A DNA stretch of 64,000 nt from TOLSYN sp963849065 (GTDB taxonomy: Bacteria; Acidobacteriota; Terriglobia; Terriglobales; Acidobacteriaceae). The notes beneath the pieces are model-generated. The model was not told the origin of the DNA, did no database searches, and was given only the letters and a program-made list of their open reading frames with translations. This document shows positions 44,712-61,947 of this stretch, in pieces. Location of the stretch: positions 1-64,000 of the forward strand of contig CAWKFM010000001.1 of NCBI GenBank assembly GCA_963849065.1, read 5' to 3'. Every line of letters starts with the position of its first letter. The first letter of the stretch is position 1. Position numbers and translations under genes: made by a program.

Positions 44712-44928
44712 TAGGTTTAGAATAGAACTTTCCGAGCTCTCGGCCCGGCTGAAGTAGCAGTACCAAACTCCGTGGACCACTTAGGTCCCCGGTCGCAGAT
44801 ACCACGGTTTCCAGCCCCGCCCGGCGTAACAGTCGGCCCGGGGGGACTCGAAGAACGCCAAGCCTTTGCAGTAGAAGGCTGCGGCGGGAGAGCCGGCAAG
44901 TTGGGGACGGTGGGAGACAGGAGCAGGA
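44712..44928 (+). other. rplK-rplA intergenic region
   Basis: 217 bp, longer than usual for this pair (commonly a few bases). Several GC-rich complementary stretches occur (for instance CGGCCCGG around 44841). No ORF. It could host an L1-binding control site or an internal promoter; not identified. Confidence 0.35.
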
Positions 44929-45639
44929 ATGGCACAGAAATCAGGCAAGAATGTCGTGAAGGCGCGCGCCCAGGTGGAAGCGCGTCCGTACACGCTCGAA
45001 GACGCAGTTGTTCTGCTGCAGAAGATCAAGTTCGCCAAGTTCGATGAGACGGTGGACGTGACTCTGCGCCTGGGCGTTGACCCCAAGCACGCCGACCAGA
45101 TGGTTCGCGGTACCGTGGTTCTGCCGCATGGATTGGGCAAGAAGAAGGTCGTCCTGGTGTTGGCCTCCGGCGAAAAGCTGCGTGAGGCCGAAGCCGCCGG
45201 CGCCGATATCTTTGGTGGCGAAGAGCTGGTGGAAAAAATTCAGAAGGAAGGCTGGACCGATTACGATGCCGTGATCGCCACGCCGGACATGATGCGCTCG
45301 GTGGGCCGGTTGGGCAAGGTGCTGGGTCCGCGCGGCCTGATGCCGAATCCCAAGACCGGTACGGTGACCCTGGATATTGCCAAGGCCGTGGCCGAAGTCA
45401 AAGCCGGCAAGGTCGAGTTCCGCACCGATAAGACCGCTCTGGTGCACGTGCCGGTGGGCAAGATTTCGTTTACCTCCGATAAACTGGTGGACAACGCGCG
45501 TACGGTGATCAGCAGCGTGGTGAAAGCCAAGCCGGTAGCAGCCAAGGGCAAGTACATCAAGGGCTGTTACATCAGCTCTACCATGGGCCCCGGGGTTGCC
45601 ATCGACACGGTGGCTCTGGAAGCGGCGTTGAAGGCATAA
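44929..45639 (+). CDS. rplA: 50S ribosomal protein L1
   Basis: 236 residues. Conserved blocks: KFDETVDVTLRLGVDPKHADQMVRGTVVLPHG, GRLGKVLGPRGLMPNPKTGTVT and FRTDKTALVHVPVGK. It forms the mobile L1 stalk and in many bacteria represses the rplK-rplA mRNA. AGGAGCAGGA lies upstream of the start. Confidence 0.98.
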   Translation: MAQKSGKNVVKARAQVEARPYTLEDAVVLLQKIKFAKFDETVDVTLRLGVDPKHADQMVRGTVVLPHGLGKKKVVLVLASGEKLREAEAAGADIFGGEELVEKIQKEGWTDYDAVIATPDMMRSVGRLGKVLGPRGLMPNPKTGTVTLDIAKAVAEVKAGKVEFRTDKTALVHVPVGKISFTSDKLVDNARTVISSVVKAKPVAAKGKYIKGCYISSTMGPGVAIDTVALEAALKA

Positions 45640-45732
45640 GGGACTCCGGTAGTGTGAGTGGCCGCGAGGCCGCCGGCGGGAGTTCCCGCCAAGCCAACGA
45701 TTTGACTTATCAAGATTGAGAAGGAAACGGCA

Positions 45733-46281
45733 ATGGCTGTTACCAAAGCAAAGAAGATCTCGCAAGTGGAAATGCTCAGCCAGGAATTGCAGGGCGTGAG
45801 CAACGGATTCATCGCCGAATACGGCAAGCTGACGGTGGCGCAGGACGACGAGCTTCGCAAGTCGATTCGCAGCGCAGGCGCCAAGTACCGGGTGGTGAAA
45901 AACACTCTGGCCAAGCGGGCGACCGCAGGCACGGCCTTCGAGGATGTGGCCAAGGCACTAAAGGGCCGCAGTTCGATCGCCTACACCCAGGGAGACATTG
46001 TCGCCCTGGCCAAGGCATTGACCAAGTACGCCAAGGATCATCCCGAGCTGAGCTTTAAGGCCGGCGTGGTGGAAGGCAAGACCGTCGATGTGAAGCAGAT
46101 CGAGGTTCTGGCCAGCCTGCCCTCCAAGGACGAGCTGTACAGCAAGCTGCTGTTCCTGCTCAACGCTCCGGGCACCCGTCTGGCGACGGCTTTGGCCGGC
46201 GTGGGACGCAAGATGGCGGTGGTCATCGACCAAGGCGTCAAGGAAAACAAGTTCCAGGGCGGCGAGACGGCTTCGGCGTAA
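45733..46281 (+). CDS. rplJ: 50S ribosomal protein L10
   Basis: 182 residues. N-terminal domain with FIAEYGKLTVAQDDELRKSIRSAGAKYRVVKNTLAKRA; the C-terminal helix binds L7/L12 dimers. GAGAAGGAAACGG precedes the ATG. It is separated from rplL by an unusually long 362-bp gap. Confidence 0.96.
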   Translation: MAVTKAKKISQVEMLSQELQGVSNGFIAEYGKLTVAQDDELRKSIRSAGAKYRVVKNTLAKRATAGTAFEDVAKALKGRSSIAYTQGDIVALAKALTKYAKDHPELSFKAGVVEGKTVDVKQIEVLASLPSKDELYSKLLFLLNAPGTRLATALAGVGRKMAVVIDQGVKENKFQGGETASA

Positions 46282-46643
46282 CTGCCGTCGCTCGGCTCTC
46301 GCTTCTCTCGTGATGTTGCGCTTTGCCCGGATGGCAGGGCGCGGAAAAGCATTCAGGCGCTGGCGGGAAGTTGTTCCGGCCTGTGCCACACCGGGTGGCC
46401 GCCCGTTGTCGGTCCTCCGGTGGATTTACGGCTTGTGCGGCCGATTGCGCAAAGCCGGTTCGGTCCGCCGCCTTGTCTGGGGCAGCGGCAGGAGAGTCCC
46501 CCGGCTTCGAAAGTAGAAGCTCCGGGACACGGGTCCAAGCAACGCAGGGATTGCGTGGTGGCCACCCGGGTGCTCCAGAACCGCGGTTTTGCCGGTGGCA
46601 GCCGGAGCACAACGAATTTCGAACTTTAAATGGAGATAGGATC
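46282..46643 (+). other. Long rplJ-rplL spacer
   Basis: 362 bp with no gene I trust; an in-frame extension upstream of rplL is read as protein only by chance. In most bacteria this spacer is 30-80 bases. It may carry an internal promoter, an RNA element or a processing site, but no clear hairpin with a T-run was found. Confidence 0.5.
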
Positions 46644-47024
46644 ATGGCGGATTTGGCAGCTTTGAAGGAACAGATTGTCGGCTTGTCGTTGCTGGAAGCA
46701 GCACAGCTGGTGAAGGAACTGGAAGAAACCCTGGGCGTATCGGCTGCGGCCGCTGCTCCCGTAATGGTGGCGGGCGGCGGTGCGGCTGCGGCAGCTCCGG
46801 CGGCCGAAGTGCAGACCGAGTTCACGGTCATTCTGACCGCGGCCGGCGCCAACAAGATCAATGTCATCAAGGCCGTGCGCGAAGTCACCAGCCTGGGATT
46901 GAAGGAAGCCAAGGACCTGGTCGATGGCGCTCCCAAGCCGATCAAGGAAGGCGTTACCAAGGACGAGGCGGAGACGATTAAGAAGAAGTTCGTCGACGCT
47001 GGCGCCACCGTCGAAGTAAAGTAG
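46644..47024 (+). CDS. rplL: 50S ribosomal protein L7/L12
   Basis: 126 residues. N-terminal dimerisation helices (LAALKEQIVGLSLLEAAQLVKELEETLGVS), an Ala/Gly-rich hinge and the factor-binding C-terminal domain (TEFTVILTAAGANKINVIKAVREVTSLGLKEAKDLVDGAPKPIKEGV). The ATG at 46644 follows GGAGATAGG. The open frame starts far upstream, but the family N-terminus fixes this start. Confidence 0.97.
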   Translation: MADLAALKEQIVGLSLLEAAQLVKELEETLGVSAAAAAPVMVAGGGAAAAAPAAEVQTEFTVILTAAGANKINVIKAVREVTSLGLKEAKDLVDGAPKPIKEGVTKDEAETIKKKFVDAGATVEVK

Positions 47025-47060
47025 TTTCCGGCAGCCTGGGCAAGGCTGCTCAGGGGAGAG

Positions 47061-47090
47061 GCCGGGATGGATTCATCCCGGCGCTTCTTC
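47061..47090 (+). terminator. Terminator/attenuator after rplL
   Basis: Perfect 9-bp stem GCCGGGATG / CATCCCGGC with loop GATT, followed by GCTTCTTCC. It lies 36 bases past the rplL stop, where E. coli has an attenuator. A preceding hairpin (GCAGCC / GGCTGC, 47031-47049) may assist. Confidence 0.7.
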
Positions 47091-47528
47091 CTATTCCAGA
47101 TTCTTTATCCTTTGGGTACCACCAGGTATTCCCCAACGCGATTCCTCTGGTATACAATCAAAAGATATCGGAACGCGTGCGGCCATGCCGTGTGCGCGGG
47201 CGTTGGATTCAGGATTTGGCGCGTTGGAGCGGGCGCGCCGAAAGTTGATGTAGAAAGTCGTAGTAGCTTAGAAGGTGTAGCTTGGGAAGCGGAGCGGGCA
47301 TCCAATACTGTGATGTGCCGCGGAATTCCCGGCGGAAACATATACGGCCACACGCGGAAGTGGTCGTAGGCGAACGGCGGCAGCTACCGGCATCCTCCGG
47401 CTCCGGGATGCAGTAAGCTGAAGAACAGGCTCTAAGAACTGGCGCGGGAAACTTACAATTTGTGGACCGGTGGAATCCACTGGAAGCCCCAGCACGCGGG
47501 GCAAACGTGGCAGACGCTGTCATCGGCG

Positions 47529-47559
47529 CCCGAGGGGATTTTCGTCCTCCGGGGTTTTT
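47529..47559 (+). terminator. Attenuator-like hairpin in the rpoB leader
   Basis: CCCGAGG pairs with CCTCCGGG (one bulged C), followed directly by GTTTTTC. It lies 317 bases before rpoB, so termination here would reduce rpoBC transcription. Confidence 0.55.
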
Positions 47560-47593
47560 CTGTCTTGTCCCTGCCAGGGATTAAAGCAGCAGT

Positions 47594-47626
47594 CCAATGC
47601 GCATTGGCCGTGGCGGCAATTGCCGC
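47594..47626. repeat. Two adjacent perfect 14-bp palindromes
   Basis: CCAATGCGCATTGG (47594-47607) and GCGGCAATTGCCGC (47613-47626), five bases apart. Perfect even palindromes without a loop are typical of protein-binding sites, not of RNA hairpins. Confidence 0.6.
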
Positions 47627-47875
47627 AAAAGGCCGCGCCCCTTTACCGTCTCCGTTGCTTGGCGATTCCGCAGTTTTACATTTTTTGTAGTTCAGAACGC
47701 TCTGACGAAGTCTTTGCTGTCCGGTTCGCGGCCGGATGGCGAAATGTTTTGTGTGGGCTGCCGTGCATCTTCCGGCATCTCCGGGTGCGGTTAAACAGCC
47801 GCACGCAATGCCTTCCCGGCGAACGCGGCGCCGGGGCCCGCAAACAGACGGGTGTGGCCACCTTGAGGAGTTCTA

Positions 47876-52354
<4,479 letters not shown>

Positions 52355-52578
52355 CGATTTAGACGGCGGCCGCCGATCGTCAGACGGCGGCCACCGCTCT
52401 TCGCTCATTTGAGTTCATCCTGCAGGCTGCGCTTCCGGCAGCCGGCAGTGAGAGATTACGCTTCCACAAAGTTGGCTCTGACGGCCAACGGCGGGAAGCG
52501 ACGACCGGAAGCCGAAAGCGGCCGCGTAAGGCCGCAAGTCCTGGACGCTCGCCAAAAAGGTCCAGGTGAGGAGGCAAT

Positions 52579-56787
<4,209 letters not shown>

Positions 56788-56814
56788 TCGTCGGCACGAG
56801 AAAAACCTCAGGGT

Positions 56815-56857
56815 GCCCCATCCTAGCCCGCAGTTGGCTAGGGTGGGGCCTTTGCTT
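56815..56857 (+). terminator. rpoBC terminator (hairpin repeat copy 4)
   Basis: A 14-bp stem GCCCCATCCTAGCC / GGCTAGGGTGGGGC with one G-T pair and the 7-nt loop CGCAGTT, followed by CTTTGCTTTTG, 27 bases after the rpoC stop. Arms resemble repeat copy 1 (22986-23019). Confidence 0.85.
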
Positions 56858-57052
56858 TTGCCCTTGCCCTTGTTGCTGCGTTGCGATTCCAGGTGGAACC
56901 TCCGCCCGTGCAACTGATCAAAATGGAGAGGCCTCTCTAACCGCTGCCGCGGAAACCACGCGCATCCTGCTACATACTGCCAGAGCTGCTGGCTGTCGAT
57001 TACAATCACTACGGCCATTTCTGGCCGGAGAGACAGCAACAGCTACGCCTCT

Positions 57053-57946
57053 ATGCTGCGATTCCTGAAACATCTGCGGACAGCTTTTCTGAGGACACTG
57101 GAGCATGACCAGTATTCCGTGGCCAAAGCCGCGGCCTACTCGGCCATTCTTACCATTTTCCCTGCCGTCCTTCTCATCGCGTCCATTCTCACCGCCTCGC
57201 ACAGCACCCGTGGTTTCATCCGCCAAATTTCCTATGCCATCGGGGGAATCATGCCATCGGGCACCTCGTCTTCGGTGCTCACATTTTTTGAGGGCCGCAA
57301 ACCAGCGCCGGTGCGCATGATCGTCAGCACTTCGCTCATCACCCTGTGGACCGGCTCCGGCGTCATGATCTCCTGGATGGAAGGATTCCGCCGGGCCTAC
57401 CAGATGCCGCCCAAGATCTGGAATGCCGTCGCCGAGCGCATGGTCTCCTTCCTGCTGGTCTTTCTGGCCGGGCTGCCCATGGCCTTCGCCAGCTTTCTTC
57501 TGGCCTTCGGAGACGAGATCCAGAACTGGCTGGCCTTCCACGCCAATCGCGAGCTGGACGTCTACCTGCTGGCCACCTGGACCGTGATGCGCTGGCTCCT
57601 CGCGGTGGTCACCACCGTAGCAGTCATTGCCCTCATCTACCATCACGGACTGCCTCGCACCCAGCCCTGGCACCGCGTCCTGCCCGGATCGGTGCTGGCC
57701 ACCGGACTCTGGATCGCATCCACTACGATCTTCGGCTGGTACCTTCGCCATTACTCGGATTACGGAGTGATCTACGGCTCCGTGGGCACCGCCATCGCCC
57801 TGCTCATCTGGCTCTTCATCGTCTCGTTCGTGATTCTGATCGGGGCAGAGTTCAACGCGGTGCGCTATCCTCGATATCTGTTCGGCACCTTCTCCAGCCT
57901 GGAGCAGGACAACGCAGCCAGGAAACGGAATCCACACGAACTATGA
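57053..57946 (+). CDS. YihY/UPF0761-family inner-membrane protein
   Basis: 297 residues with six predicted membrane helices. Conserved: YSVAKAAAYSAILTIFPAVLLIASIL, then GVMISWMEGFRRAYQMP, and the C-terminal YGVIYGSVGTAIALLIWLFIVSFVILIGAEFNAV. The family was once called ribonuclease BN by error; its function is unsettled. Its TGA overlaps the pyk ATG (ATGA), so the genes are translationally coupled. Confidence 0.9.
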   Translation: MLRFLKHLRTAFLRTLEHDQYSVAKAAAYSAILTIFPAVLLIASILTASHSTRGFIRQISYAIGGIMPSGTSSSVLTFFEGRKPAPVRMIVSTSLITLWTGSGVMISWMEGFRRAYQMPPKIWNAVAERMVSFLLVFLAGLPMAFASFLLAFGDEIQNWLAFHANRELDVYLLATWTVMRWLLAVVTTVAVIALIYHHGLPRTQPWHRVLPGSVLATGLWIASTTIFGWYLRHYSDYGVIYGSVGTAIALLIWLFIVSFVILIGAEFNAVRYPRYLFGTFSSLEQDNAARKRNPHEL

Positions 57947-59481
57947 ACGGAAACCGGAAATCGTTACCTGCCGCGCAGCATCCACCGGAGCCGGTCTTCC
58001 GGCGCCGCGCCAAGATCGTCTGCACGCTCGGCCCATCGTCGAGTAGCGAGGAGCAGATTCGCCAGCTCCTGCTGCTCGGCATGGATGTGGCCCGCCTCAA
58101 CTTCTCCCATGGCAGCCACGACGAACATCTGCAGCGCATTCGCGCGCTGCGTAAGGCGGCCGCCGAATTAAAACGCACGGTTTGCATTCTGCAGGACCTG
58201 CAGGGACCCAAGATCCGCACCGGCTCACTGCGCGGCCACACCCCGGTGAATCTGGTCGCGGGATCGCACGTCACCATCACCAGCCGCGCGGTGGAAGGCA
58301 CCCCCGAGCTGCTCGGCACCACCTTTAAGACCCTGGCGCGCGAGGCCGAGGTGGGCTCGCGCATTCTGCTCTGCGACGGCCGTCTCTCCCTCAAGGTTCT
58401 CCGTGTGCAGGGCGATGATGTGGAGTGCGAGGTGGTCGATGGCGGCATGCTGGGCGAGCACCAGGGCATCAATCTGCCGGGCGCGGTCCTCAGCGTTCCC
58501 TCGCTCACCCGCAAGGACAGAATGGATCTTGCCTTCGGGCTCTCGGCCCAGGTCGATGCCGTGGCGATTTCGTTTGTGCGCAGCGCCGCCGATATTCGTG
58601 CGGTCAAAAAGATCATCGCCGCTGCGGGCAAGGACACGCCGGTGATCGCCAAACTGGAGAAGCCGCAGGCCATCGAGAATCTGGAAGAGATTCTGGAAAT
58701 TGCCGATGGAGTCATGGTGGCGCGCGGCGACCTTGGCGTGGAGGTTGCGCCCGAGAGGGTTCCCATCATTCAGAAGCACGTCATCCGCCGTGCCATGCAC
58801 TGGCGCAAGCCGGTCATTACAGCCACGCAAATGCTGGACTCGATGATTCAGAATCCCCGCCCCACTCGCGCCGAAGCCAGCGATGTCGCAAATGCCATCT
58901 ATGACGGATCGGATGCGGTCATGCTCTCGGGCGAAACCGCCAGCGGCTGCTATCCGCGCGAGTCGCTGAGCATGATGGCGCGCATCGTCACCGAGACCGA
59001 AGCCGACATGCGCCGGCTGCCCGCGCCGGCGCGCCGTGCCCTGCGCCTATTGACGATTCCCCAGGCAATCTGCGAAAGTGTGGCTCATGTGGCTGAGGAG
59101 CTGAACATGCGGGGCATTGCTGTCTTTACCGCCACCGGCAACACCGCGGGACTGATTGCCAAGTACCGGCCCTGCGCCGAGGTCTATGCCTTTTCGCATG
59201 TGCCCGAGGTGGCCAACCGGCTGAATCTTTTTTGGGGAGTCCGTCCCGTGCCCATCCCGATGCTGCAGAGCGTGGAGGCCATGGTGGACACCGCCGAAGC
59301 CGAGTTGCGGCGCGCCCATGTGGTTCACACCGATGACATTGTGGCCATTGTGGCGGGAACCCGCACCGGAGCCAGCGGCTCTACCGACTTTATCCGTCTG
59401 CATCGAATCCGGCCGTTACGTCCCACCGGTGGCCGGCCACCAAGGGCGAAGAAATCAACCGCAAAGGAACCCCAGCAATGA
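57943..59481 (+). CDS. pyk: Pyruvate kinase
   Basis: Final glycolytic step: phosphoenolpyruvate plus ADP to pyruvate plus ATP. 512 residues, with an N-terminal extension and a basic C-terminal tail (GRPPRAKKSTAKEPQQ) beyond the usual 470-480. AKIVCTLGPSSSSEEQIRQLL, DVARLNFSHGSHDEH, LQDLQGPKIRTG, MVARGDLGVEVAPERVPIIQK and KPVITATQMLDSMI are intact, as is the KSR-type PTRAEASDVANAIYDGSDAVMLSGETA motif. Middle gene of a three-gene overlapping unit. Confidence 0.96.
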   Translation: MNGNRKSLPAAQHPPEPVFRRRAKIVCTLGPSSSSEEQIRQLLLLGMDVARLNFSHGSHDEHLQRIRALRKAAAELKRTVCILQDLQGPKIRTGSLRGHTPVNLVAGSHVTITSRAVEGTPELLGTTFKTLAREAEVGSRILLCDGRLSLKVLRVQGDDVECEVVDGGMLGEHQGINLPGAVLSVPSLTRKDRMDLAFGLSAQVDAVAISFVRSAADIRAVKKIIAAAGKDTPVIAKLEKPQAIENLEEILEIADGVMVARGDLGVEVAPERVPIIQKHVIRRAMHWRKPVITATQMLDSMIQNPRPTRAEASDVANAIYDGSDAVMLSGETASGCYPRESLSMMARIVTETEADMRRLPAPARRALRLLTIPQAICESVAHVAEELNMRGIAVFTATGNTAGLIAKYRPCAEVYAFSHVPEVANRLNLFWGVRPVPIPMLQSVEAMVDTAEAELRRAHVVHTDDIVAIVAGTRTGASGSTDFIRLHRIRPLRPTGGRPPRAKKSTAKEPQQ

Positions 59482-59819
59482 CCGATCCAATCCGTTCCAT
59501 GGCGATCCTGAAACCGCATCCCGGCATGGAGCAGGAGATGGTTGCGTTTCTGTGCGAGTTTTACCAGATGATGAACGTCAAAAAGTACTCGCGCGATATG
59601 CTCTTTCACGATCAGAAACAGGGCGATATCTACGTCCATATCCGCCTCTGGCGCTCGCCCGAGTCGCGCGAGAGCGCCATGCACGATCCCGACGTGCATC
59701 GCTACTGGATGAAGCTGCCGGAACTGGGAACGGTCACTGCCATTTATGAGGATCTGGAGCCGATCTTCTCCACCGAGCGCAGCCTGGTGGTGGACCAGCA
59801 CGAAGACGAAGGCCTCTGA
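59478..59819 (+). CDS. Small dimeric alpha-beta-barrel-like protein
   Basis: 113 residues starting MTDPIRSMAILKPHPGMEQEM. The pattern (a beta strand with HPGMEQEM, a helix, then IYVHIRLWRSPESRESAMHDPDVHRYW) resembles antibiotic-biosynthesis-monooxygenase-type barrels, which often act as dimeric oxygenases or regulators. No haem or metal site is clear. It overlaps pyk by four bases. Function not known. Confidence 0.65.
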   Translation: MTDPIRSMAILKPHPGMEQEMVAFLCEFYQMMNVKKYSRDMLFHDQKQGDIYVHIRLWRSPESRESAMHDPDVHRYWMKLPELGTVTAIYEDLEPIFSTERSLVVDQHEDEGL

Positions 59820-59838
59820 CCGCCCCCGCCGCGCGCCT

Positions 59839-60714
59839 TCAGTTGATCCACTTCGAGTCGTCGTCTTTCTTGTCCAGCGAGGGGCCGCGGTAGTTTCCGT
59901 GCTCGTCGAAGTACTCATCGCGCTTGGTCTTGCGCATGTACACCTCGAATTTTTTCGCCGCCTGCCGCCGCTTCCATTTGTAGTAGCGGTTGCGGATTCC
60001 GAACATTCCTTCCGAGGCCGCCGTCTGCAGCCCATAGCGCGGGACGAACTTCAAATAAATCCAGCCGAACAGCGCGCCGCCCAGGTGCGCGAACTCCGCC
60101 ACGCCGTTCGAGCCTTCAAAGGCGCTCACAAAGGCGATGAACAGCCAGATCGCCACGATGTAGCGCGCCTTGATCGCAATGGGCAACGGAAAGATGAAAA
60201 CCTGCCGGTCGCCATACAGAATTCCGAATGCGATCAGTAATCCGAAGATTCCTCCGGAGGCGCCGATGGTGGACGATAGCCAGACCTGTGCCATGATGCG
60301 GAATAGCGGGAACGAAACTTGCGCGTAGGCAAACAAGCCCAGTAAGCCCACCGCAATCGTGCTCAGCGCGGCGCCCACCACGCACCAGAAATAAAATTCG
60401 TAGAACCGCCGCTCGCCAAAGTCCATTTCGAACTGCGAGCCGAACATCCACAGTCCAAGCATGTTGAAAAGCAGATGCAGCACGCTGTGCGGGTCATGGA
60501 TAAACGCATAGGTGACCAGCTGCCAGAGCTGCCCATGCACCACCGCCACCGGGCGCAGGTAGAGGTAGAACTCGGCGAACTCCGCCGCCGCCGGCACCGT
60601 CAGCCGAGACAGCATCATCACCAGATACACCGCCACGTTGGCGATGATCAGCGTCTTCACCGCGCGCGTGAACGGCGGAAAGCCAAACGTGGTTGCGGGT
60701 CCGCCGCGTGCCAT
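59839..60714 (-). CDS. Rhomboid family intramembrane serine protease
   Basis: 291 residues with about six helices. The catalytic pair is present: GASGGIFGLL (Ser153) and FAHLGGALFGWIY (His210); HxxxxHLLFNMLGLW marks the L1-helix 2 region. The C-terminal 60 residues are cytoplasmic and highly charged (KWKRRQAAKKFEVYMRKTKRDEYFDEHG). It cleaves membrane proteins within the bilayer; substrate unknown. Convergent with the ABM-like gene, 20 bases apart. Confidence 0.93.
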   Translation of the reverse strand: MARGGPATTFGFPPFTRAVKTLIIANVAVYLVMMLSRLTVPAAAEFAEFYLYLRPVAVVHGQLWQLVTYAFIHDPHSVLHLLFNMLGLWMFGSQFEMDFGERRFYEFYFWCVVGAALSTIAVGLLGLFAYAQVSFPLFRIMAQVWLSSTIGASGGIFGLLIAFGILYGDRQVFIFPLPIAIKARYIVAIWLFIAFVSAFEGSNGVAEFAHLGGALFGWIYLKFVPRYGLQTAASEGMFGIRNRYYKWKRRQAAKKFEVYMRKTKRDEYFDEHGNYRGPSLDKKDDDSKWIN

Positions 60715-61104
60715 AAGTCTCCTTGAAGAGCTGCCGGAAGCGCTCCCCTTGTCGGTTACAACATTATCCCCCAGACGGGTCTCCGCCGGGAATTTCTCGC
60801 CCCTGCGCCGGACTTTTTCCCACCCCGGCCGGTCCTGTCAAGCGGAACGCCGCCCCGCGCTGACGTTTCCGATGCACCGCTGAACTCTCCCGGCGGCCGG
60901 AGAGCGGTGGGCGGAGAGCAAGTATATTTATTTTTCCACAGTCATTCTGGTTCATCCTCCCATCTGGCGCATCCAATTTCCCCGGCTGTGCATTTCTGTT
61001 GGCGACAGCACTTGACGCTGCCGGGCAAGAGAATCTAAATATAAATGCGGGGCAGCGTGCGCAGGCAAGCATCTCCGGTCAAAGAAGGAAATGGGAGGGG
61101 AGTC
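60715..61104. other. Divergent region rhomboid / LysW-like
   Basis: 390 bp with no gene. It contains an AT-rich stretch at about 60920-60936 and a promoter candidate at 61012-61039 for the LysW-like gene. No terminator is visible. Confidence 0.4.
61012..61039 (+). promoter_or_regulatory. Candidate promoter of the LysW-like gene
   Basis: TTGACG, 16-base spacer, TCTAAA within a run TCTAAATATAAAT; start would be near 61047. Confidence 0.5.
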
Positions 61105-61308
61105 ATGGTTCTGTGCCCAGAGTGCGAGAGCGATCTGGATGTGGAAGAAGATGAGCTCGATGAAGGCGAAATCCTTTCGTGCGCCGAGTGCGGCTGCGAC
61201 TTCGAAGTAGTCGGTGTCGAGCCTCTGGAACTGACCAAGGTCGGCGACGAGACAGAAGTCGAAGGCGACGAGGACGCCAAGGATGTTGACGAGGACGCCG
61301 ATTTCTAG
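61105..61308 (+). CDS. LysW-like amino-group carrier protein
   Basis: 67 residues from the ATG at 61105, chosen for GGGAGGGG upstream. It begins MVLCPECESDLDVEEDELDEGEIL and has the second cysteine pair CAECGCDFEV, so one zinc ribbon, followed by EPLELTKV as in LysW. The acidic surface is typical, since LysW carries lysine or arginine precursors on its C-terminal glutamate. Here the tail runs DEDAKDVDEDADF, not the usual ...EDW/E end, and no lysX, lysZ or argX-like partner is in the window. An orphan carrier or a zinc-ribbon protein with another role is possible. Confidence 0.75.
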   Translation: MVLCPECESDLDVEEDELDEGEILSCAECGCDFEVVGVEPLELTKVGDETEVEGDEDAKDVDEDADF

Positions 61309-61410
61309 GCGGAGCCGGCAGGGAGGTCCCTCGGCCTCGGCAGCGCTGCTGCCAGGGTGTGAGCTTGGTGCCGCGCCGGGGGTGCGATCACGCGCGCATT
61401 CTCGTACGCG

Positions 61411-61857
61411 GTGACGCATCTGCCGAAGGCCGACGCGTATGCCGGGGACCTTGCGCGCTCCGGCGTCCGCGCGGAGGGCAAAGCCGCGCGCGGCGGAAGC
61501 GCGCGGCGTCTCATCCTGATCGTCGCGGCCATACTGCTGCTGTCGGCCTCGCTCTGCGCTGATTCCAAGGGGAAGAGGGCCGAGGAAGCCGCCGCAACGC
61601 GCGATCTGAGCGGCGCCGTCTTCGATAAGACCCATCATCCTGTCTCCGGCGCCGTCGTGTACCTGACCAACACGCGCACCCTGGCCATCCACACCTACAT
61701 CACCGGCGAGGGCGGTTTCTACCGCTTCAATCATCTCTCGCCCGACATCGAATATCAGGTGAGCGCCGAGTCCAACGGTCATAAGAGCGCCGTCAAAACC
61801 CTCAGCTCCTTCGATACCCACCGGCAACAGCGCATCAATCTCGCATTCAAAAAGTAG
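61411..61857 (+). CDS. Secreted carboxypeptidase-regulatory-like domain protein
   Basis: 148 residues from GTG 61411. A basic N-terminus with a hydrophobic signal segment (LILIVAAILLLSASLCA, residues 34-50) precedes a single beta-sandwich domain: LSGAVFDKTHHPVSGAVVYLTNTRT, TGEGGFYRFNHLSPDIEYQVSAES. This is the carboxypeptidase regulatory-like fold, common in acidobacterial TonB-linked proteins but stand-alone here. No catalytic site. The long leader before the signal suggests the true start may lie later. Confidence 0.72.
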   Translation: MTHLPKADAYAGDLARSGVRAEGKAARGGSARRLILIVAAILLLSASLCADSKGKRAEEAAATRDLSGAVFDKTHHPVSGAVVYLTNTRTLAIHTYITGEGGFYRFNHLSPDIEYQVSAESNGHKSAVKTLSSFDTHRQQRINLAFKK

Positions 61858-61905
61858 GTTGCCTGCCGCAGCCGGAATGCCACGCCGGATCAGGCTGCCA
61901 AACAG

Positions 61906-61931
61906 AAAAGCCGCCTACAAAGGCGGCTTTT
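61906..61931. terminator. Bidirectional terminator rpsA / carboxypeptidase-like gene
   Basis: AAAAGCCGCC / GGCGGCTTTT, a perfect 10-bp stem with loop TACAAA. T-runs follow on both strands, so it can end both convergent transcripts. Confidence 0.9.
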
Positions 61932-61947
61932 CCTTACATCCAATCGC

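Larger units (their letters stand above)
47025..47875 (+). other. rplL-rpoB leader region (850 bp)
   Basis: No credible gene. It holds, in order: a hairpin at 47031-47049, a terminator-like hairpin at 47061-47090, a promoter-like TACAAT at 47153-47158, a second terminator-like hairpin at 47529-47559, the perfect palindromes 47594-47607 and 47613-47626, and a TGCGG / CCGCA hairpin near 47786-47803. Together this looks like a control region that sets rpoBC output relative to the ribosomal proteins. Confidence 0.6.

Noticed and set aside
46323..46643. In-frame N-terminal extension of rplL
   Set aside because: The L7/L12 family start is at 46644 with a good ribosome-binding site; upstream residues are unlike ribosomal protein.
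57346..57942. Upstream extension of the pyk frame
   Set aside because: It overlaps the YihY-like gene in another frame; the ATG at 57943 overlapping the previous stop gives the normal pyruvate kinase N-terminus.
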